A DNA stretch of 64,000 nucleotides, from the NCBI GenBank assembly GCA_947652115.1, contig OX393568.1, positions 12,731,121 to 12,795,120 of the forward strand, read 5' to 3'. Made by a program: the position numbers and the translations under genes. Source of the DNA: Blastomussa wellsi. Taxonomy: Eukaryota > Cnidaria > Anthozoa > Scleractinia > Plerogyridae. Under the pieces are notes generated by a model, which was given only the letters and a program-made list of their open reading frames with translations, was not told the origin of the DNA and did not search any database. Shown one piece after another: positions 31,564 to 42,700 of the stretch (positions are counted from its first letter, which is position 1; each line of letters starts with the position of its first letter).

Positions 31564-32505
31564 AGAGGTATTCCAAAAGGAACGACAGAAGTTTGAAACG
31601 TCAAAGCCCACAAAAAAATGGCAAGCGGGGCCAAATCTATCTTTCTGGGAACAGCAGCTGAACTTTGCAGTGTGGTGTGCGACGACAGGTTGCGGAATAT
31701 CTCGAGAAGTATTTGACAAAGATCACACAACGCTGAATCTGGCGCCGTAGGTTCGGGCTTTCTACATCTTCCATGTGTACTTCACGGTTCGGTGCATCCT
31801 GTATCAGCTCGGAGGCATCCAAAGCGTGAGCGCGCTGCCGGGCGACCCAACATGGAGTCAGATCAACAACCATTATGACATATCTTCTTACAAAAGATTA
31901 TGCGCAGAGTTCGGCGTTTCCCCGTCAACCGATTTCCGCTACACGCGAGGTCCAAACTACGGGCTGGGGAGCGTTTACATTTATTGCTGCGACTCTTTCA
32001 TACTGGATGTACCCTATCCATCGGCAAAAGCAAAATTCGACGACGAGGACCCAAGGGCGTCAGAAAAGGGAATTTCAGTATGCTTTATAAGAAACGACGC
32101 CGCGGAAGAGCAATTCAATTGGTTCGCGCCCAAAACCTCGGCAGGTTTGACCCAGGCGGGTTTGTCGCAAATAAACCAGTCGATAGAGGCGTTTGTTTAC
32201 TGCGTCTTGGGTGCGCAAGTCAATGTCCGCAGCAGCATCCTGGGTGAAGGGGGGCGCGCAAAGGAGGCGCAAAGTGAGTTCCTGGTCTTGGTGGAAGACG
32301 CGATAAGACAGCCTGACCTGGCAAAAAGCGTGCAGCGTTAAGAACTGGCGGTGGATGAGGCAAAGGTGAGGCTCAACCTTGCTGTGTGCCCGGGTGCCTG
32401 GCTTATGCGTAGATGGTAATTAACACAGACTCAAACAGGCGATACCGGGTATGAAGCTGGGGGTCAACAACGGGGCAAACAAAAGCACAAAAAAGCATCG
32501 CTTTG
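31529..32505 (+). pseudogene. E2 virion-type gene 9, broken and split by a LINE
   Basis: Starts at 31529, overlapping the end of the previous gene. In-frame stops occur at 31748-31750 and 32339-32341, and the frame shifts near 32415. Conserved-looking blocks are FWEQQLNFAVWCATTGCG, YQLGGIQSVSALPGDP, LTQAGLSQINQSIEAFVY and AKEAQSEFLVLVEDAIRQP. At about 32508 the sequence is replaced by LINE DNA; the C-terminus, with a hydrophobic tail, resumes at about 33418. I recognise it as a conserved Polinton late gene of unknown function. The tail suggests membrane anchoring. Confidence 0.6.
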
Positions 32506-32511
32506 GCTGAT

Positions 32512-33417
32512 GGAGTGGAATTCCACCCTTTACATCAACTTCATAGACTACGAGAAGGCCTTTGACAGCGTGGACAGGGGGACGCTGTGGAAACTGCTTA
32601 AGCATTATGGAGTCCCTGACAAGATCATCTCCCTCATCCAGTGCACGTACGAAGGCATGAGCTGTAAGATCGCCCATGCTGGCCAGCTGTCAGAAAGTTT
32701 GGAGGTGAAGACCGGAGTCCGTCAGGGGTGCCTACTGTCACCATTTCTTTTCCTCCTGGTCATCGATTGGATCATGAAGACCACTACAGCAGGTAGGAAC
32801 AACGGGATACAGTGGACACTCTGGACGCAGCTAGAGGACCTTGACTTTGCCGACGACCTGGCGCTCCTGTCTCACAACCACAGACAGATGCAGGACAAGA
32901 CCACCCACCTGGAGACCGTATCGGCTGGGACAGGGCTCAAGATCAGCAGGAAGAAAACTGAGCTGATGAAGATCAACACCGCTGTCAACACACCATCAGT
33001 CACGGTCGGGGGAGAGCCCATCAGGGAAGTGGATTCTTTCACCTACCTTGGAAGTGCCATTGACCAACAGGGGGGCACGGACAGAGATGTTACAGTCAGG
33101 ATCGGTAAAGCTAGAGCGGCTTTTGTCATGCTTAAGGGCATCTGGGCCTCCAAAGAGTTTAGCACAAGAACCAAACTTCGCATCTTCAATTCCAACGTGA
33201 AGCCGGTTCTGCTCTATGGATGCGAAACTTGGAGGAAGACAACGACAATGCTGCGGAAACTCCAGACATTTACCAACACATGTCTGAGGCGCATCTACAA
33301 CATCAGATGGCCAGAGAAAATCCGAAACAAAGACCTATGGGAGCGAGCGGGACAGGAACCAGTGGCCAAGCAAATCCTGAAAAGAAAGTGGGGTTGGATC
33401 GGACACACCCTTCGGAG
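32512..33417 (+). mobile_element. RTE-like LINE RT fragment inside E2
   Basis: Open for about 300 codons: YINFIDYEKAFDSVDR (RT motif), VRQGCLLSPFLF, LDFADDLALLSH (catalytic xADD box), then the FTYLGSAID thumb region and the KRKWGWIGHTLR C-terminal block. It is cut at both ends; the usual LINE 3' tail is missing. This is not a normal 5'-truncated insertion. The reading frame is intact and differs from that of the interrupted E2 gene. It carries the codons of a non-LTR retrotransposon rather than a Polinton gene. Confidence 0.8.
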
Positions 33418-33540
33418 CAAACGGAATCTGAATCAACGCCAACGGCTGGCTCTGAAAGTTCTGGACATGACGTCAACAAAATAGCTGTCGCTGTTGGCGC
33501 GGTTGCAGTTGCGGGTTTGGCATTCTTGACATTGCGTTAA
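33418..33540 (+). pseudogene. C-terminal tail of interrupted E2 gene 9
   Basis: A Ser/Glu/Thr-rich linker (TESESTPTAGSESSG) followed by a single hydrophobic segment (IAVAVGAVAVAGLAFLTL) and stop at 33538-33540. It has no LINE character. Position and orientation make it the natural end of the gene broken at about 32508; that link is inferred, not proved. Confidence 0.45.
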
Positions 33541-34841
33541 CGCTGCTGCTCGACCAGAAACGCCACAACAGCAAAAATCAGAAGCCAGGCATGCTCTGCC
33601 AGAAAAGAGACGACCTCCCCAGCAGCTTTGAATAGGAAAGAAACAATCGAGCCAATTAACACGGGAAGGATTGAAGCAAGTTTTTTGCCAATCTCTTTCA
33701 AGCCATTTCCCAACCCTTTGCCGGTGGCTTTCAGCGAGTTGTTAATGGCGCCAACGACAGCACCAATTGTGATGCCAGCGGCAATAAGGATTGCCGTGGC
33801 GGTCACACCGTATTTTTTTAAGATCTCTTTTACGCGCTCACGAAGTGGAAGCGCTCTTTCTCTTTCCTCAATCTGCCTTTGTAAATGCGCAAGCTCCTTT
33901 GTTCTTTCCGCAACTCTTTCTTCCGCGGCTTCTTTGTCAGAGGGTGAGGCGTTCTCATTGTTGGTGATTTTCTGATCTTCATCATTTTTTCCTTGAAGGC
34001 CGGTTTCTTGCTCACGCAGTTCATCAAGTGTTCTTGTATCGTTAAGATTTTGTTTAAGAGCGTTTCTTTCTTTTTCTATCTTATCAAGGTCTGCTATGTG
34101 TTTATCAACCTCTTCTTGTGCTTTTGCTTTTGCTTTATTTTTTTACAAGTTTTTTGAGTGAAGCCAACTCTTTCTTTTCGTTTTCAAGATCAGTTTGAGT
34201 AGCTTAAGTCTGCGCAGTTCTGCCTCATTTTCAACATTTGAACCATGTTCACCCTGAATTGCATCAATACTTGCTTAAGTTCGCTCAAGTCTGTTTCTCA
34301 GATTTTGAACCTCTTGTGTAGTTTTTTCTTTTTCTTTTTCTGCATCAATTTTTTCAGCATCTCTTTTTTCAGCAATCAGAGATTCAGCTTCTGGCCCAAG
34401 GGCTTTTTTGAACTTGTCTGTGAATTTTTTGAGAAGACCACCATCTTTTCTGAAAATTTCAGTCTCACCACCTTGTGGAGCAAATGATACAACTGTTGTC
34501 TAAAACTTATTGGACCTAATTTTCCAAAGTCCAACTTTGGGAAACTCTTTTTGATAAAGTCTCTAGCTCTTTCAAGAATTGTTGGTTTGTCCAAAATATC
34601 GGCCAACAAAGGCGCTTCAACATAGGAGTCATCAGGCAGCCCGCTCTGTTTTGTGCGGCATTCTTACCACCAGTTCAATTTCTTCGCCACCATGATAGGG
34701 TGTCGATGCGGTGCCTGACACAAAAGGACCGGTTGTGTTTTGACGGTTTTCCTCTTGTTCATCAGCATCGCCGTAGTCATCTTGGTCAAGTGCTTGGTCA
34801 AGTGCAGGGTTGTTGAGTCCAAACTCTCCACCTTCCGCCAT
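33537..34841 (-). pseudogene. E2 long coiled-coil protein with C-terminal membrane domain
   Basis: The ATG (complement of 34839-34841) opens MAEGGEFGLNNPALDQALDQ. An acidic N-terminus is followed by a folded region (34609-34376) and a long coiled coil broken by several stops and frame changes (34370-33830). A C-terminal domain with Gly-rich amphipathic and hydrophobic segments comes last (33806-33537, LASILPVLIGSIVSFLFKAA). E1 keeps the coiled coil only. It diverges from the major capsid gene across 44 bp. Possibly a membrane-active or core-scaffold virion protein; function inferred only from architecture. Confidence 0.55.
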
Positions 34842-34885
34842 TGTTGTATATTTAAACAAAAATATTTTTCTGTTTAAATATAGAG
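34842..34885. promoter_or_regulatory. Palindromic bidirectional promoter candidate
   Basis: The 44-bp gap between two divergent start codons contains TATATTTAAACA and its exact inverted partner TGTTTAAATATA around an A/T-rich centre. It supplies a TATA-like box in each direction. It is positioned for co-expression of the capsid and coiled-coil genes. Confidence 0.5.
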
Positions 34886-36113
34886 ATGAAGGCGGTGCAA
34901 GCAAATCTTTGGCCAATGCACAAAGAGAAAATTCTCAACGCGATGAAAGCGCATCACCTTTGATCGTAGCAACGCCAACCCCAGCGAGACCCTGAATGTT
35001 TCTGTGCCCAAGCTGAATGAGGAGGAGGTCCTTGTGCCCGGCTCGCTCGCACTGCTTTTCAACATCGACTTGACTGGAGGGGAACCAACAACTTCCTCGT
35101 TCAAAACATCGGGCGCGCTCTGGTTGACAAGCTTGTTGTGAAGTACCGGGGCGAAGTACTGCAGGACACGGTGGGGTATGACATCTTCAAGATCTGGGAG
35201 GACCTTGTCCTCTTGCAGGAGGAGCGGGACAACAGGCTGCTCAATGGAATTCAAAGTGCCGACCTCTGCAAGATCTGTTCAAACGCTGAGGATAAGAAAA
35301 CCTCTGGCGTCGACGCGGAAAACGCGCTCTCCAACGTTTTTGGCACAAAATACCGAATCAGACTGGACCACCAGATCCTGACGGACCACGGAGTCTTTTA
35401 CCCCCAAGCTCTTTACCATGATCTCGCGTTTGAGCTGACTCTTGCGCCGGCCTTACAGGTTGTCAAAGGATCTGACCCCACAAAACTGAAATACAAGCTG
35501 ACAGACATCCAGCTCGAGTACGAAATGATGAGAAACAAGACTCTGGCACAAGAAGCGCTCAGTGTTTAATCCGCTCGCAATGAATTCGCATACGATCATG
35601 TCCAGCTTTATCAGATGCACACCTTCCCAAAAGCCAAGGAAAGGATTAACCTCAGAGTCAACCCCCCAGAGAAGGTCCATGAAAGCAATCCTTCTCCTGT
35701 TCATCAAGCCTTACGCTCCAGGGACCAGAGATACAGAAAAGCACTTCAACCCCGGCCTCTCGAAAGTCAGCGTCATGGTGAACGGCTCGCCTGAGATGCT
35801 GTACAACAATGGCGTCTTATACAGGGACATGTGGGAGATGGTCGGTCGCTTCATTCCACAGAAAAAAACGCCCCACATGAATATGACAAAGTCCTACAGC
35901 GATGACAAATTCGGGCTTTTAATCGATCTGCGCTCCATGGCAGATCAGTCGCTGCACGGCAGCGGCGCGCGCCTCGTAAACACACAAGACGGGGTACAGC
36001 TTGAGCTCAAGAGGAAGGCAAGCGCAGGAGGCAATGTGAACTGCTACGTCTTTGTTATATCCGACTCGCAGATGAACATAGTGGAGCAACAATTGAAATT
36101 TGTGCAATACTGA
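34886..36113 (+). pseudogene. E2 major capsid protein, frameshifted
   Basis: Starts MKAVQANLWPMHKEK at 34886. Blocks in order: VSVPKLNEEEVL, DTVGYDIFKIWEDLVLLQ, IRLDHQILTDHGVF, KLKYKLTDIQLEYEM, VNGSPEMLYNNGV, then LIDLRSMADQSLHGSGA and the C-terminal NCYVFVISDSQMNI. The frame changes near 34955, 35085, 35560 and 35620. Double jelly-roll major capsid proteins build the icosahedral shell in Polintons/adintovirus-like elements. The stop is 8 bp before the ATPase start. The E1 copy shares the first three quarters. Confidence 0.85.
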
Positions 36114-36120
36114 TATAGAA

Positions 36121-36688
36121 ATGAATGCAAGCAACATCCCGTTCAACGCGTTGATCGTGGATCCGACGATTTCAGGCAAATCACAGTTTCTGGTGGACCA
36201 GCTCTATGGCCCTTTTCGTGGCAAGTTCGACAGCATCGTGTTGATCTGCCCGACATTCGTGCACAACAAAACCTACCACCGAATTGGTGAAGATGATCTG
36301 CGAATGTTTGTGATAATATGCGCGCACCACGGGGTGAAAATTTGGTTGAAGCTCCGTCACCTGGCTTTTCGAGGGCACCAACACGCTCATAATCCTCGAT
36401 GACTGTGCAGCCTTGAAAGATGTGAAAGGGCGCACAGGACAGCTGGTAAATCTTGCCTTTTCTGCCCGACATATTGGCATCAGCGTTTGGGTGCTGACGC
36501 AGAAGATGACCAGCATAACAGCCTCCTTCCGGGAGAACGTGGCTACGATCGTTCTCTTTTACACCCCCGTGGCCAAGACTTTGAAAGCCATCTTTGATTA
36601 TTACGCCGGGGAACTCTCCCAGGATGAGTACAAAGGTCTTCTTTCAAACCTGTGTTCTTGCTTCGGCACCCCTACGGAGTTATTTTGA
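36121..36688 (+). pseudogene. E2 genome-packaging ATPase, frameshifted
   Basis: An FtsK/HerA-type (A32-like) ATPase. Walker A reads DPTISGKSQF, so the lysine and serine are kept but the first Gly of the usual P-loop is Asp. Walker B region LIILDDCA is encoded near 36390-36410, in a frame one off from the start. It continues through GRTGQLVNLAFSARHIG and the sensor-like VWVLTQKMTS. The frame break lies near 36365. It directly follows the capsid gene, as in other Polintons. It would pump element DNA into the capsid. Confidence 0.8.
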
Positions 36689-36725
36689 ATTGAAAAAAAC
36701 GGAATTTGTGAGATTGTTATACACA

Positions 36726-37230
36726 ATGGCGGGAGAAGAGCTTGCTATCGCAGAGGTTATGAACCTGCTGGAAGCCGAGCTGTCGAGTGGGCCAGCTGTT
36801 GTTGTGGCAGGCTACGGGTCCGTTATTCCTGCTCTTCGTGAGCAGCTGGCCGTGCTGGTGTCGACAGGAAAAACCAAAGAGGTCATCGGGTGTTGAGAAA
36901 TACACCAAACGGTACGAGGCATACGTGGGCTCAAAGACAACTGTCAGCTTGATCGACAGCTTCATTTTTCTTGTGACGAAAGGCGTCGGAATGGTCGTTG
37001 ACATAGATGACATCGATTCTTATCAAAAAGAACTCGGAAACGACTACATCATCAACAAAGAGCTCTCCGACCTGGCCGGCAGCATGGCTTTAAAGTGCGG
37101 CCGCTTTCTTGCTGTGGCCAATGCGGGGCTGATCACCGCAAAACACCTTCTTTTAAATGAGCTTTTGAAAAGCAAGCGCGAAGCAAAATCGGAAGAAATT
37201 AATGAGCAAAACTCACCAACTATTGAGTAA
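36726..37230 (+). pseudogene. E2 unknown gene after the ATPase, frameshifted
   Basis: The ATG at 36726 opens MAGEELAIAEVMNLLEAELS. The frame changes near 36888 and continues to 37230 through SLIDSFIFLVTKGVGMV and IINKELSDLAGSMALKCGRF. Mixed alpha/beta character with one hydrophobic stretch and a Lys/Glu-rich end. No family recognised. It is absent from E1, where the whole ATPase-to-small-gene block is deleted. Confidence 0.45.
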
Positions 37231-37310
37231 TTACACAGAAATAGTCGGCAATTCCTCACAAAAATTATTTTTCTTAATTAAATACACGGAAATAATCGGC
37301 ATCCCTCGCA

Positions 37311-37799
37311 ATGACCGAAGAACGGCAACCGACCGATGTGACACAGATGGCTGAAGAACAGCAACCGATCGCTCCAGTCTCACAGGCAACTTCACAAACG
37401 CCGGCAACAAAGCCTGCCAAAAATCCCAAGCGGGTAGCTGCTGGTAAAATGGTTGCTGAAAGAACACGGTTGGCCACGAAGCGCAGAAAAAAGCCGTAGC
37501 CAAGGCTTCTGTCATAATTGCAAAAGAAAAACAATCTGCACCTGCTCCGCCGGTTCCAGAGGCCGCACCACCGCCCGATTCCAAAAGTTTTCAAAATGTT
37601 CCCAGCACAAACCAATGGATCTCTATTATTGGAATTGGTGCTAAACTTGTTACAACCTATGTCAAGCATGAAGACCTCCGAGCCTTTTAACGGGCACCGG
37701 CATCTGCACCTGCACCCGCATCTGCACCGGAAGCACCTGTACCTGCACCTGCAACGTCACCCAAAAAAGGCATTCGCCCGATGGACTAAAGCGGCAAAA
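37311..37799 (+). pseudogene. E2 basic, Pro/Ala-rich membrane protein
   Basis: Starts MTEERQPTDVTQMAEEQQPI at 37311. It has a strongly basic block (NPKRVAAGKMVAERTR..KRRKK), a frame change near 37496, a single hydrophobic segment (QWISIIGIGAKLVTTYV), an in-frame TAA near 37688, a Pro/Ala repeat and a GIRPMD end. It has the look of a DNA- or membrane-binding small virion protein. No enzymatic domain was seen. Confidence 0.45.
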
Positions 37800-37834
37800 A
37801 TCTTTTGAACATATAAGCATACACCAACATCGCA

Positions 37835-38101
37835 ATGGGGGAAGCATGCTACCAACGGTTAAAAAACATTGCAGCAGTTACAGCTATTGGCTTTGGTTTG
37901 GGTGTGGTGACGTATCAGTGCCTTAAAACTGGCAGTTGTTTGTTCAAAAAGCCTGTCGTAGTCAAGCTAATTGATGAGGAGCAGTTTTGGAGTTTAAAAG
38001 ATGTAGAAAAGAACCTGTTGAAAAAAATACTACGAAAAAATCAAGACGAGTCTACAAAAGAAGAGCTAAAACAGATAATAAAAGAAATGTTGCCTGAGTA
38101 A
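37835..38101 (+). CDS. E2 small single-pass membrane protein
   Basis: An intact 88-codon gene starting MGEACYQRLKNIAAVTAIGF, with one transmembrane segment (AAVTAIGFGLGVVTYQCL) and a charged helical C-terminus. No family recognised. It sits in the run of same-strand small genes between ATPase and integrase, and no counterpart was found in E1. Confidence 0.45.
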   Translation: MGEACYQRLKNIAAVTAIGFGLGVVTYQCLKTGSCLFKKPVVVKLIDEEQFWSLKDVEKNLLKKILRKNQDESTKEELKQIIKEMLPE

Positions 38102-38135
38102 TTTCGATTTAAACATTTCTCTCTTCTATATAAAC

Positions 38136-38356
38136 ATGTCCGACAACAAGCTCGTCAAAATCGGCATGGACGCCGCCACCCTTTCTGGCCTCGCTGCTGG
38201 CATAGGCTGGGTGGCCAAAAAACGTTCAAGAAAAGTTTTACAGGTGACCCTTCTAATTCTATTGAAAACTACGCATTGTTCACAGCTGTCATGACGGGGA
38301 GCGTTGCGCTCAAAAAGTACCTGGAGGACCAGAAAATCCTTCCCACCAACGCCTGA
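38136..38356 (+). pseudogene. E2 homolog of the 73-codon membrane protein
   Basis: Starts MSDNKLVKIGMDAATLSGLA. A one-base loss in the A-run at about 38216-38221 breaks the frame, but the second half up to the stop at 38354-38356 matches the intact E1 gene at 18207-18428. A TATATAAAC box lies just upstream (38128-38135). Confidence 0.6.
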
Positions 38357-38399
38357 AAATCCTTCCAACCAACATTTGAAAAAATATATATAAGAAAAA

Positions 38400-38788
38400 A
38401 TGGCAAGTGTCGCGATTATGGTTGGTGGGGCTGTGTTGAACGCAGTGGCTTTCATCGGTGGTAATTATCTCGCGAGGGCTTTTGGGGGCGGTGACAAAGC
38501 AGTGCTAGAAGAAAAAGTGCGTCATGATAAAGCTCTCGAGGCGTACAAAATACGCGCGTGACCGCACCAAACTTCTCGACTGGATTGCGACAAACGCAGA
38601 ACTTCACCAACACTGACTACGTCTTCAAACTCTACGACAGGGTGCACCCTGAAGAACGGATGGCACCTCCCAAAGAGCCCAAGTTCTCTGATTTCTATCA
38701 GCCAAGCAAGCAACAGAAAAGGGGTGAACTCGCGTTCGTGGGTGCCGGGGCGCTCGCTCTGGGCTACGCAGCCTTCCGGTTCCTTTAA
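38400..38788 (+). pseudogene. E2 homolog of the MASI membrane protein
   Basis: Starts MASVAIMVGGAVLNAVAFIG. A short deletion near 38550 breaks the frame. The C-terminal half (PPKEPKFSDFYQPSKQQKRG then a hydrophobic AFVGAGALALGYAAF tail) is open in the next frame to 38788. E1 keeps the same two-hydrophobic-segment plan. Function unknown. Confidence 0.55.
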
Positions 38789-38809
38789 ACTTTTTTCTCT
38801 TTTATAGTG

Positions 38810-39798
38810 ATGGATGCCAAACTCGCAAAGATGTACCACGGCCCTGGGGGCTAGTGGAAAGGCCTTGCCGCTGTTAAAAAATTATCCGAGGCCGCCAAGG
38901 TGCCAGAAGACGCCACAAAAAAAGTGGTTGGTAAGCCAAGCCCTCTTGCAGATTTACCTGCCCGCTGCGAGGCACATTCCTCCACCAAAATTCGACATGC
39001 CCACACCCAACGCGGTCCACCAGGCAGACCTTCTTTTTCTGCCACACGACAAACTGCCCCGAGGGCGCAAAGTTTTCAAATACGCGCTGACCGTCGTCGA
39101 CGTGGCCAGCCGCTACAAAGAGGCCGAACCCTTGACTTGAAAAATTCTGATCAGATCGCCAAGGCCTTTCAGAAGATTTACAAGCGCTGGCCTTTGAAAT
39201 GGCCTCAACTGCTGCAGGTTGATCCCGGGCGCGAATTCATGGGCTCCGTCTCAAAAGAAATGGAAAAGCACAAAACAATATCTGGCGCAGACGCGTTGAC
39301 ATTCACCGCGACCCGGCCATTGTTGAATGTTTCAACCGCACCCTTGCCGAGCGCTTGTTCGGGCACCAGTACATCGTGGAAATGCGTCTCCCAGAGGGCG
39401 AGCGGTCCACTGCGTGGGTGAAATGACTTCCTGCAGTTGTTTTGGCTTTGAACAACGAGGTAACAAGCCTTACCGGCAAGAAGCCCGCAGTTGCCATCAA
39501 AGAAAAAGCTGTTTATGCAAGGCCATCAACACCTTATAGAAGGCCTGTTGGAAAGGCCGAAAAAATCCTCCCCTCTCTTGTCCAAGTTCGTTATCTCTAC
39601 CAACCTGGTGAGCTTGAAGGTGGTGTAAGAAGAGCCAGAGATCCGATCTGGTCGGTGAAAGTTTACAACATTGAAATATCTTTTACCAAACCAAATAAAC
39701 CCGTTCTCTACTATTTGCGCGACGGGCCCAAGTGCGGCTTTGTGCGTGAAGAGATGCTGGTTGTCCCTCCAAACACACAGTTACCACCGCAACTCTAA
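38810..39798 (+). pseudogene. E2 retroviral-type integrase, broken
   Basis: Starts MDAKLAKMYHGPGG, then an in-frame TAG where E1 has Tyr. Several frame changes (near 38930, 39140, 39280) and a further stop near 39424 follow. Catalytic blocks are readable: HQADLLFLPHD (first Asp intact, unlike E1), LQVDPGREFMG, and AIVECFN near 39315. The true C-terminus is NTQLPPQL with stop at 39796-39798, overlapping the PolB stop by 18 bp tail to tail. It defines the ancestral length, about 330 codons. Confidence 0.8.
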
Positions 39799-42700
39799 CG
39801 CTGATAAATCAACATCTGACAAATCAACATCTGCCAAAGCTCGCAACAACTCTGCAGCAAATGGCCTGGTGTATCCATAAGCATTTGTATGGATCCCATC
39901 ATCTGCTATCCAGCGTTTTGATTCAAACGCAGGCAGCGAAATCTTGTTGACGTGCATGCCATAGATTTGGTGCCCCTCACTTCGAAGAATGTTCATTCCG
40001 TGCCATAACTGTTTCGCACCTAAAAGCGTTTCCTTGTACTGTTCATGCTTGATTTGTTTCTTGACAATGCACTTTTTTACGCCCTTCGCTTTTTTGATGT
40101 TTTTTTTCGTCCGCCCTCAGAATCGAGTACATTTTCGGCCTCAGACACACGCACTCTGCTATCGGCGTTCTGTCACATTCATCTTTCATCTTGCCCAAGG
40201 CCTTTTTGTTTGCGTTTGAGTGTAGTGGATGCTCAACCGGGTAATCGCTCGTGTCATAAAGAAAAGCATTTCTTTCAATGTCTTTGAAGACGTCCTCCGT
40301 TTCTATCTCAAGCAGAAAGCTGTCGGTGTCTGTGTACAAAAGCTCGCACTTTGGGCCGTATTGTTTGCGAGGCTTGTTGTAGAAAAAGTCATACATCAGG
40401 ATCTTGCTGTTGTCAAGGATCATCATGCCCGAGTAAACAGGTTTGTTCAGCAGCAGGGGGCTTTTATGCATGTGGATCCCCGCCACGTCGTTTGTAAATT
40501 CGACAAACCTTGAGTACAAAGGGCTGGCAACCAATTTCCTTATTTTGTTTTTCTCATCACTGCGCAGGATTTTTATGTCAACACAGTTGTGCAGGTTTTC
40601 CATGGTTTTGCCGAAAACTGAGTTGTTCATGAGCTTGTAAAAGTTCTTTTCAAAGTCTCTCTTTGCGTTTTTCCTGAACTCAGTATTCATCGATATGTAA
40701 GGCTCCATCCAGCATTCTTGTTCGAACTCGAGCACCCTGTGCACGCGTTTTAATTTCATGCCCTGGGAGAGATAAAACTGAAGGTTTCTGTAATGGACGA
40801 CGTAGTTGTTTTTGTCTTCGAGTGTGAGCAGCAGCTTCTTGCTGTCCGGGGGGGTTAAATCCAGGTCTTTCATTATCTTCTTTTGGTAGTCCGACTTCCA
40901 TTCCTTTTGGATTACTTTTTTCTCCGGTGCCAGGGGGTAGCTGTTGTGCTCCTTGTGCAGTTCTGCAGGATATTCAAGATCAACCTCGAGAATCCACCCA
41001 TTCCTCGCGTTCTCTTTTTTCTTCACAATCTCCTGCTCTGTGGGCATAATGCGTTTCCATTTGAAATTTTGGGGAGGGGCTTGCTCATTGCCCATCCGTA
41101 AAGGTTGTTTGCGTTGAGATACATAATATATTTTTTCGGTTTGCTGGGGTCGTAGTCAGGCAGACGGGGGTTGTTTGCCTTGGGGTACCTCTTGCTTACC
41201 ATTGAGATTTCACCACGCATTCCTCTTTCCACGAAGAGATGCATTTCAAGGTCTGTGAACAGCTCCAGCTCGACTCCTGTCTTTTTCAAGAGCGCGTCCC
41301 ATGAGAGGCCAGGCGATGTGTAATAATGTGCCGGATCCAACCCGTACTGCTCTTGGCACAGGTTTTGGAAGTTCTCGAAAACATCGGCCAGCAGGGCGAC
41401 ATCTGTTTTGACATGGAGATTGTGATAGTCGCCGAGAGACGTGCATCCGAAAGCCTCCCAGACCCTCTGCGCGTGCGCGTACTCTTTGTCTGTGATGTGC
41501 TCGTCCCTGAGTTTGCTGTAAAACATCTGCTTGTCCAGCAGCCTTGTCTCGCTGAATCTCTCCCAAGGGTCCGCTTACTCGTAAGGGTAGATCCCCTTTT
41601 TGTAAAGCAGTTCGCTGCCGTTTGAGATGCTTGATGTTATTTTCAGACACTCCTTGGGGGTTGCGGAGACAAGTGCATCAAGGCTTCCTTGCAGAAAGTT
41701 CAAGCTGTCAATGAAATGCAGATTCCCAACTGAAAGTGTGATGTATTTCTCCATGTTGTTGGCGATGCATCGGACTTGTTTCTGCTGCTGGGACATCGCT
41801 TGCATAAGGTGATGCGCGTCGTAGCGTCTGAGGTTGTGAAATTCAACAGGTATTGGGAGAGTTATGGGGTTTATTCGCAGTTTGAACTTGCATGCGTTGT
41901 GCGCGGCTCCGCGGAACCTGCCGGAGATGTGGGAGTCGTCTTTTACCACGTCTCTGTAGTTTTTTACAAGCAGTGGTTCTGCGCAGAACAAACACGTTTC
42001 CTGATTGTTTGCTATCCATTGGTCATTTTTGTCTTTTATGTCATTTAATCTTTTTAGTCTTATGAAATCTAATTTTTTCTGCGCTTTGTAAAAGCATTTT
42101 TTGTGGCTTTGGCTGCTATGCAAGTCTTTTGCATTGTTCCAAACTGGCAATGAGTCAAGGAATTGGTCTTTTATCAAACTTTTGTCACAAATATGGCAAT
42201 CTGTTGCGTTTTTGAATTTTTCCCAGTCTTCTGCCGCCATCACAACTGGCTTTGGTGTGGCCAAGCTTTCTCTTATTACTTCCTCCTCCTGCTGAATGGC
42301 CCTCAGAAACGTTCCCACTGCATTTTCACCTCTGTAAACATTTGTCCCTGTAATTTCGCCGTCGCTTCTCACAACCATGTACGCATACCTGCATGCTTTG
42401 TGCCATTCGATCTTCTCCGTGAAACTTTTTTGCTTGCTTTCTGGCCCACGGGGACAGCCTGGAATCTTTCTGACCAAAGCCTCAAAGTCCGCGTATATCA
42501 CGTACGGCGCCTTCATCTGTTTGTGGTGATTTTGGAAAGAAAGGGTGTTTTTCCCCTCTTCAGGCATCTCGATCCTTGTCGGCCTGCCGTTCACACCGTT
42601 GCAATATTTTTTGTGGTTCGCGAGCAAGTCTGCTCGTGTGAAACGGGGTAAACACATGATGCAGTATAAAGTTCTATTATTTATTGCCTTGTCAAACAGC

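Noticed and set aside
42163..42651. 162-codon + strand open frame
   Set aside because: Antisense to the long open part of E2 PolB.
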